A stretch of 64,000 nucleotides of DNA. Origin: Methyloligella sp050110875 (GTDB lineage Bacteria; Pseudomonadota; Alphaproteobacteria; Rhizobiales; Methyloligellaceae). The number at the start of each line of letters is the position of its first letter. Within the stretch, counting starts at the first letter, position 1. Shown piece by piece: positions 61,120-64,000 of the stretch. The stretch lies in the NCBI GenBank assembly GCA_050110875.1, contig CP188828.1, forward strand, positions 806,001 to 870,000, in the 5' to 3' direction. The position numbers were made by a program, and so were the translations under genes. The notes beneath the pieces are model-generated. The model had not been told where the DNA came from. It saw only the letters and a program-made list of their open reading frames with translations, and made no database searches.

Positions 61120-62139
61120 CTATTTGGTCTGGGGCGGGTTGGCCTTCAGAGCTTCCTCCGTGGGCGAGCCTTCCCAGACGGCGACGCCCCAGGGCAGCCG
61201 GCCGACGGGCACCGACTTGACTGGTTTCTCGGTCTCCACGTCGATGACGGTGAGGTCGTTGGTCAGGCCGTTGGCGACGTAATAGCTCTTGCCGTCGGGC
61301 GAAAGCTCGCCGTGCCAGGGGCGCTGACCCACCAGGATGTATTTCTCCACCTCGTAGGTGTCGGTATCGATCACGGCGACGCGGTTGGCCGGACCCAGCA
61401 GGGTGTAGAGCTTCTTGCCGTCCTGCACGAAATCCATGCCGACGGGCTGGAGCAGCTCGGGCCGCACGCCTTCCACATCGAAGCGGATGGTCTCCTTGAT
61501 GGTCCAGTCGGAGGTGTCGATGATGGAGATCGAGCCGCCGACCTCGGAAGAGACCCAGAGCTCCTTGCCGTCCTTGGTGAATTTCGCTTCCCGCGGGCGC
61601 GTATCGACCAGAACGTTGGCGATCAGCTCGTTGGTGGCATTGTCGATGATATGGGCCATGGACGTGCTTTCGGACGTGATGGCCGTGTATTTGTCGTCGG
61701 GGCTGACGCCGACGCCCTCCGGCTCCACGCCGACGGGCACCTCGGCCAGCACTTCGCCGGTCTCGGTATCCATGATGGTGGCGAGAGAATCGTCCTCATT
61801 GGCGATGTAGAGGATCTTGCCGGTCGAATCGGTGGCCATGAGCTCCGGGTCGGGGCCGGAGTTCAGGGTGTGGATGATCTTGAGGGATTTGACGTCGATC
61901 ACGTCGATGGTGTCGCCATCGCCGGCGGCCACATAGAGCTCGTCGTTCTTCGGGTTCTTGATGATACCCCGGGGGCGCCGATGGGTCGGCACGGTGGCGA
62001 TGGGCTTCAGGGTCTCCGCATCGACGACGGTGACCGTGTTGTCCTTCTCGTTCGAGACGAAAATGGTCGTGGCGAAAGACGGCGTCGCTATGCCGAGCGA
62101 CAGCGCGGCAGCGGCCGCTACGGTGAACAGGCGTTTCAT
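61120..62139 (-). CDS. YVTN beta-propeller protein, PQQ-dependent alcohol oxidation associated
   Basis: A protein of 339 residues. A signal peptide (KRLFTVAAAAALSLGIATPS) precedes about seven repeats with the YVTN-like pattern; examples are IFVSNEKDNTVTVVDAET, LYIANEDDSLATIMDTET and YYVANGLTNDLTVIDVET. The repeats form a periplasmic seven-bladed propeller. Proteins of this kind accompany PQQ-dependent methanol/ethanol dehydrogenase clusters, with an uncertain role. The ATG at 62139 has GGGAG upstream; a GTG two codons earlier is possible. It sits with a substrate-binding protein and a cytochrome c gene. Confidence 0.88.
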   Translation of the reverse strand: MKRLFTVAAAAALSLGIATPSFATTIFVSNEKDNTVTVVDAETLKPIATVPTHRRPRGIIKNPKNDELYVAAGDGDTIDVIDVKSLKIIHTLNSGPDPELMATDSTGKILYIANEDDSLATIMDTETGEVLAEVPVGVEPEGVGVSPDDKYTAITSESTSMAHIIDNATNELIANVLVDTRPREAKFTKDGKELWVSSEVGGSISIIDTSDWTIKETIRFDVEGVRPELLQPVGMDFVQDGKKLYTLLGPANRVAVIDTDTYEVEKYILVGQRPWHGELSPDGKSYYVANGLTNDLTVIDVETEKPVKSVPVGRLPWGVAVWEGSPTEEALKANPPQTK

Positions 62140-62255
62140 CTCCACTCCCTTATGATCTTCTCGTGCCGATCTTCTTTTGCAGCGTTCTTGTTTATCGCGT
62201 TGATACTCGAATTGGTCTTTGCAACCTAGCCTCGGATTGCGACGTCGTTAGCGCC

Positions 62256-63623
62256 CTAGTCCTGCTCGAACTCACATAGGGATTCGCGCTCGTCGTATCC
62301 AAGCGTGTCGGTGAGATAATTCGGGTGCAGGAAGCCTTCCTGAGGCGAGACGGTCACCACGGTGCGGCCGCCGGCGAGCAGGATGGGTTGGCGGAGTTGA
62401 TGGTTCCAGGAGCGGAAATTCATCGCCTCGCCCTTGAAGCCGGCGACCTTATACTCGTCGCTCAGCAGAACATCGCGCAAATCCTTCACGCTCGTCTTGC
62501 CCGACCGCACGGCCGCCTCGCCTAGGGCCCGAACGGCGAGCCAGGCGGTGTAGTCGCGCTCCACGGCGTTGCGGTCGGCCTTGTCATTCAGGGCACGCTG
62601 GAAGGCCATGCCGCCATATTCCGTATAGGCATCGTCCCAGGCCACGGGACGCAGGCCCTGGGTACCGACCACGGGCTTCGGATCGTAGCTGCGGAAAAGC
62701 AGATACTCGCCGAACCCGTCCTGGGTATCGGAGACCCAGATGACGTCGTGATCGGGCGCGCCTCTCGTGGCGATGGGCATCTGGCTCTGAACCTGCTGAT
62801 GACCGGAATCGAGACGGCGGGAGCCGGTGTCGAACTGGTATACGCGCTCCTCGACGATGTCGCCGCCATAACGCTTGGCGGAGCGCTTGGTCGCTTCGGC
62901 GAACTGCTCATCCTCGGGCGCCTTGCCTTTGATCAGGAACCAGCGCGGCCATTGCTTCAGAATGAGATATTGCGCCAGGGCATCGGCGCGCATGGCCCAG
63001 CTCGGAATGATATGCAGGGTGTTGAAGCGGCAGTCCTTCTGGCGGAGCCGGTCGGCGCTGTCGCGGATGTTCAGGATGATGGAGCCTTTCGCCTCGGGCA
63101 GATCGGCCACTTTGAGGAGATCGTCGGCCTCCAGATCGGCGACGATCATCCGATCGCCGTCCTTCAGCAGCTCCTTGGCCTTGGCGACGACGTCGCCGCC
63201 GGGGGGCACGATGGCCTCGGTGAGATTGAAGTGCTGGCCCGTGAACCGGCCGGTACGGTTGGTGTCGTCGATGCCGACCCGCGCGCCCTGAATGCCCTTA
63301 TCGGTGATAATGGGCTCGGCGATGGTGAGGGGCGGCGGCTCGGGATATTTCTTGCCGAGATAGACGATGTCGTAGGTCTTCTCGGCCTGCTCGTTCGCCG
63401 CCTTCTTCTGCGCTTCCCGTTGCTTGGATTGCGCCTCCTCAGATTCGATCCCCTTGCCTTTCTGCAAGGCGGAAGGATCGGGGAGCTGATTGGCCGGCGC
63501 CGGCGCGACGGTGTCTCCGCCTTGGGCGGCGACCATGGCGGTGCCGCCCAAAGTGAGAAAGATCGCCAAGCACAAAGCCTGCCTGGCGATCTTGAAGCTG
63601 TTGCGATTGTACGTGCTCAGCAT
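62256..63623 (-). CDS. Periplasmic substrate-binding-like protein of a PQQ-dependent alcohol dehydrogenase system
   Basis: A protein of 455 residues. A signal peptide (ALCLAIFLTLGGTAMVAAQ) is followed by a 50-residue polar linker, then a branched-chain-amino-acid-type binding fold with DIVYLGKKYPEPPPLTIAEP, TGQHFNLTEAIVPPGGDVV and ARGAPDHDVIWVSDTQDGFG. It matches the family annotated as ABC transporter substrate-binding protein of the PQQ-dependent alcohol dehydrogenase system. Its genes lie in methylotrophy clusters rather than beside ABC permeases, as here. The ligand is unknown. Confidence 0.88.
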   Translation of the reverse strand: MLSTYNRNSFKIARQALCLAIFLTLGGTAMVAAQGGDTVAPAPANQLPDPSALQKGKGIESEEAQSKQREAQKKAANEQAEKTYDIVYLGKKYPEPPPLTIAEPIITDKGIQGARVGIDDTNRTGRFTGQHFNLTEAIVPPGGDVVAKAKELLKDGDRMIVADLEADDLLKVADLPEAKGSIILNIRDSADRLRQKDCRFNTLHIIPSWAMRADALAQYLILKQWPRWFLIKGKAPEDEQFAEATKRSAKRYGGDIVEERVYQFDTGSRRLDSGHQQVQSQMPIATRGAPDHDVIWVSDTQDGFGEYLLFRSYDPKPVVGTQGLRPVAWDDAYTEYGGMAFQRALNDKADRNAVERDYTAWLAVRALGEAAVRSGKTSVKDLRDVLLSDEYKVAGFKGEAMNFRSWNHQLRQPILLAGGRTVVTVSPQEGFLHPNYLTDTLGYDERESLCEFEQD

Positions 63624-63653
63624 GATGCGAGACCCACAATCACGCGGCCTCCC

Positions 63654-64000
63654 TTAGTCGAAGACGGGCGGAGGCGGAACGTTGGACTTGCCCCCCGGGA
63701 TGGAGGACGGGTTGATGCTCCGGATCCAGGCGATGATCTTCCACAGATCCTCGGAGGTCTTGATGGCCGAGCCCATGGCCGGCATGGGGCCGACGACGTT
63801 CTCAGATCCCTCGCGCTTCAAGCCGTAATGCTCCTGGAGAGCGGCACTGCCCTCGGTCACGAGGCGGAACAGGGTATCGTCCTCGCTGCCATACACCCAG
63901 ACGGAGTTCGTCAGCGGGGGGCACATGCCACCACCGCCGGAACCGCCGTGGCAGCCATTGCAGCTCAGGCTCATATAGATCTTGTGGCCTTCGTCGGCGT
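63654..64000 (-). CDS. c-type cytochrome of the PQQ alcohol dehydrogenase cluster, 5' part beyond the window
   Basis: The frame continues past the right edge (the last visible upstream codons read ADEGHKIY), so the signal peptide is missing. The haem site is CNGCHGG, followed by GGGGMCPPL, and a later GPMPAMG supplies the probable methionine ligand. IIAWIRSI closes the fold. The third cysteine is reminiscent of the methanol-metabolism-related cytochrome group. It probably accepts electrons from a PQQ dehydrogenase encoded further right. The C-terminus (PPPPVFD) is intact. Confidence 0.85.
   Translation of the reverse strand, partial: ADEGHKIYMSLSCNGCHGGSGGGGMCPPLTNSVWVYGSEDDTLFRLVTEGSAALQEHYGLKREGSENVVGPMPAMGSAIKTSEDLWKIIAWIRSINPSSIPGGKSNVPPPPVFD

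Overview
This is a high-GC alphaproteobacterial chromosome segment. It most likely comes from a methylotrophic member of the Hyphomicrobiales (Rhizobiales). The lineage guess rests on intergenic palindromic repeats of rhizobial type, a DnaG lacking three of four zinc ligands, a CarB with an internal insertion, a DUF2852 protein and a y4hA-type Ca2+/H+ exchanger. The methylotrophy guess rests on a complete NAD-dependent molybdenum formate dehydrogenase operon (fdsGBA-fdhD-fdsD) followed by molybdate transporter genes modBC, and on a right-hand cluster of PQQ-alcohol-dehydrogenase-associated genes (YVTN propeller, substrate-binding protein, c-type cytochrome cut by the window end). Genus-level placement is inference.

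Layout. 1-8.9 kb: a 5'-truncated hydantoinase/oxoprolinase, two small proteins, a GH25 lysozyme, a TetR regulator with a clear operator, a Ca2+/H+ exchanger, a retropepsin-like protease with RimK, and a 27-codon microprotein gene ending in a terminator. 8.9-16.3 kb: a methionine/one-carbon operon (ArsR-methyltransferase regulator, metF, and MetH split into two genes) and a divergent CobW-type GTPase behind a Zur-like site. 16.6-26 kb: EttA, a Cys-rich secreted peptide, an ELM1-family protein, TerB, a CAT-anticodon tRNA, a SIMPL protein, a protein-isoaspartate methyltransferase/erythromycin-esterase fusion, PanD and an L,D-transpeptidase.

26.6-29.6 kb is a clearly lower-GC cassette of three co-directional genes: a DNA methyltransferase with an SPPY motif, a DUF262 (GmrS/ParB-like) protein, and a 216-residue protein with a HEPN-type Rx4H motif. 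Nothing else in the window looks like it. It is the best candidate for an uncharacterised, probably anti-phage, system.

29.8-47.9 kb is mostly core: a lytic transglycosylase, a class V aminotransferase, a secreted protein made of twelve consecutive 11-residue repeats, rpoD, dnaG, a YqeY protein, carA, a higBA toxin-antitoxin pair with two matched operators, a BrkB/YihY membrane protein, carB and greA. 48-51.9 kb: an AraC regulator divergent from a cupin, a class A beta-lactamase and glucokinase. 51.9-61.1 kb: a LysR regulator, the fds operon preceded by LysR-type dyads, and modBC. 61.1-64 kb: the PQQ-linked genes. Three or four families of intergenic palindromic repeats recur between genes; one copy separates the two halves of MetH.
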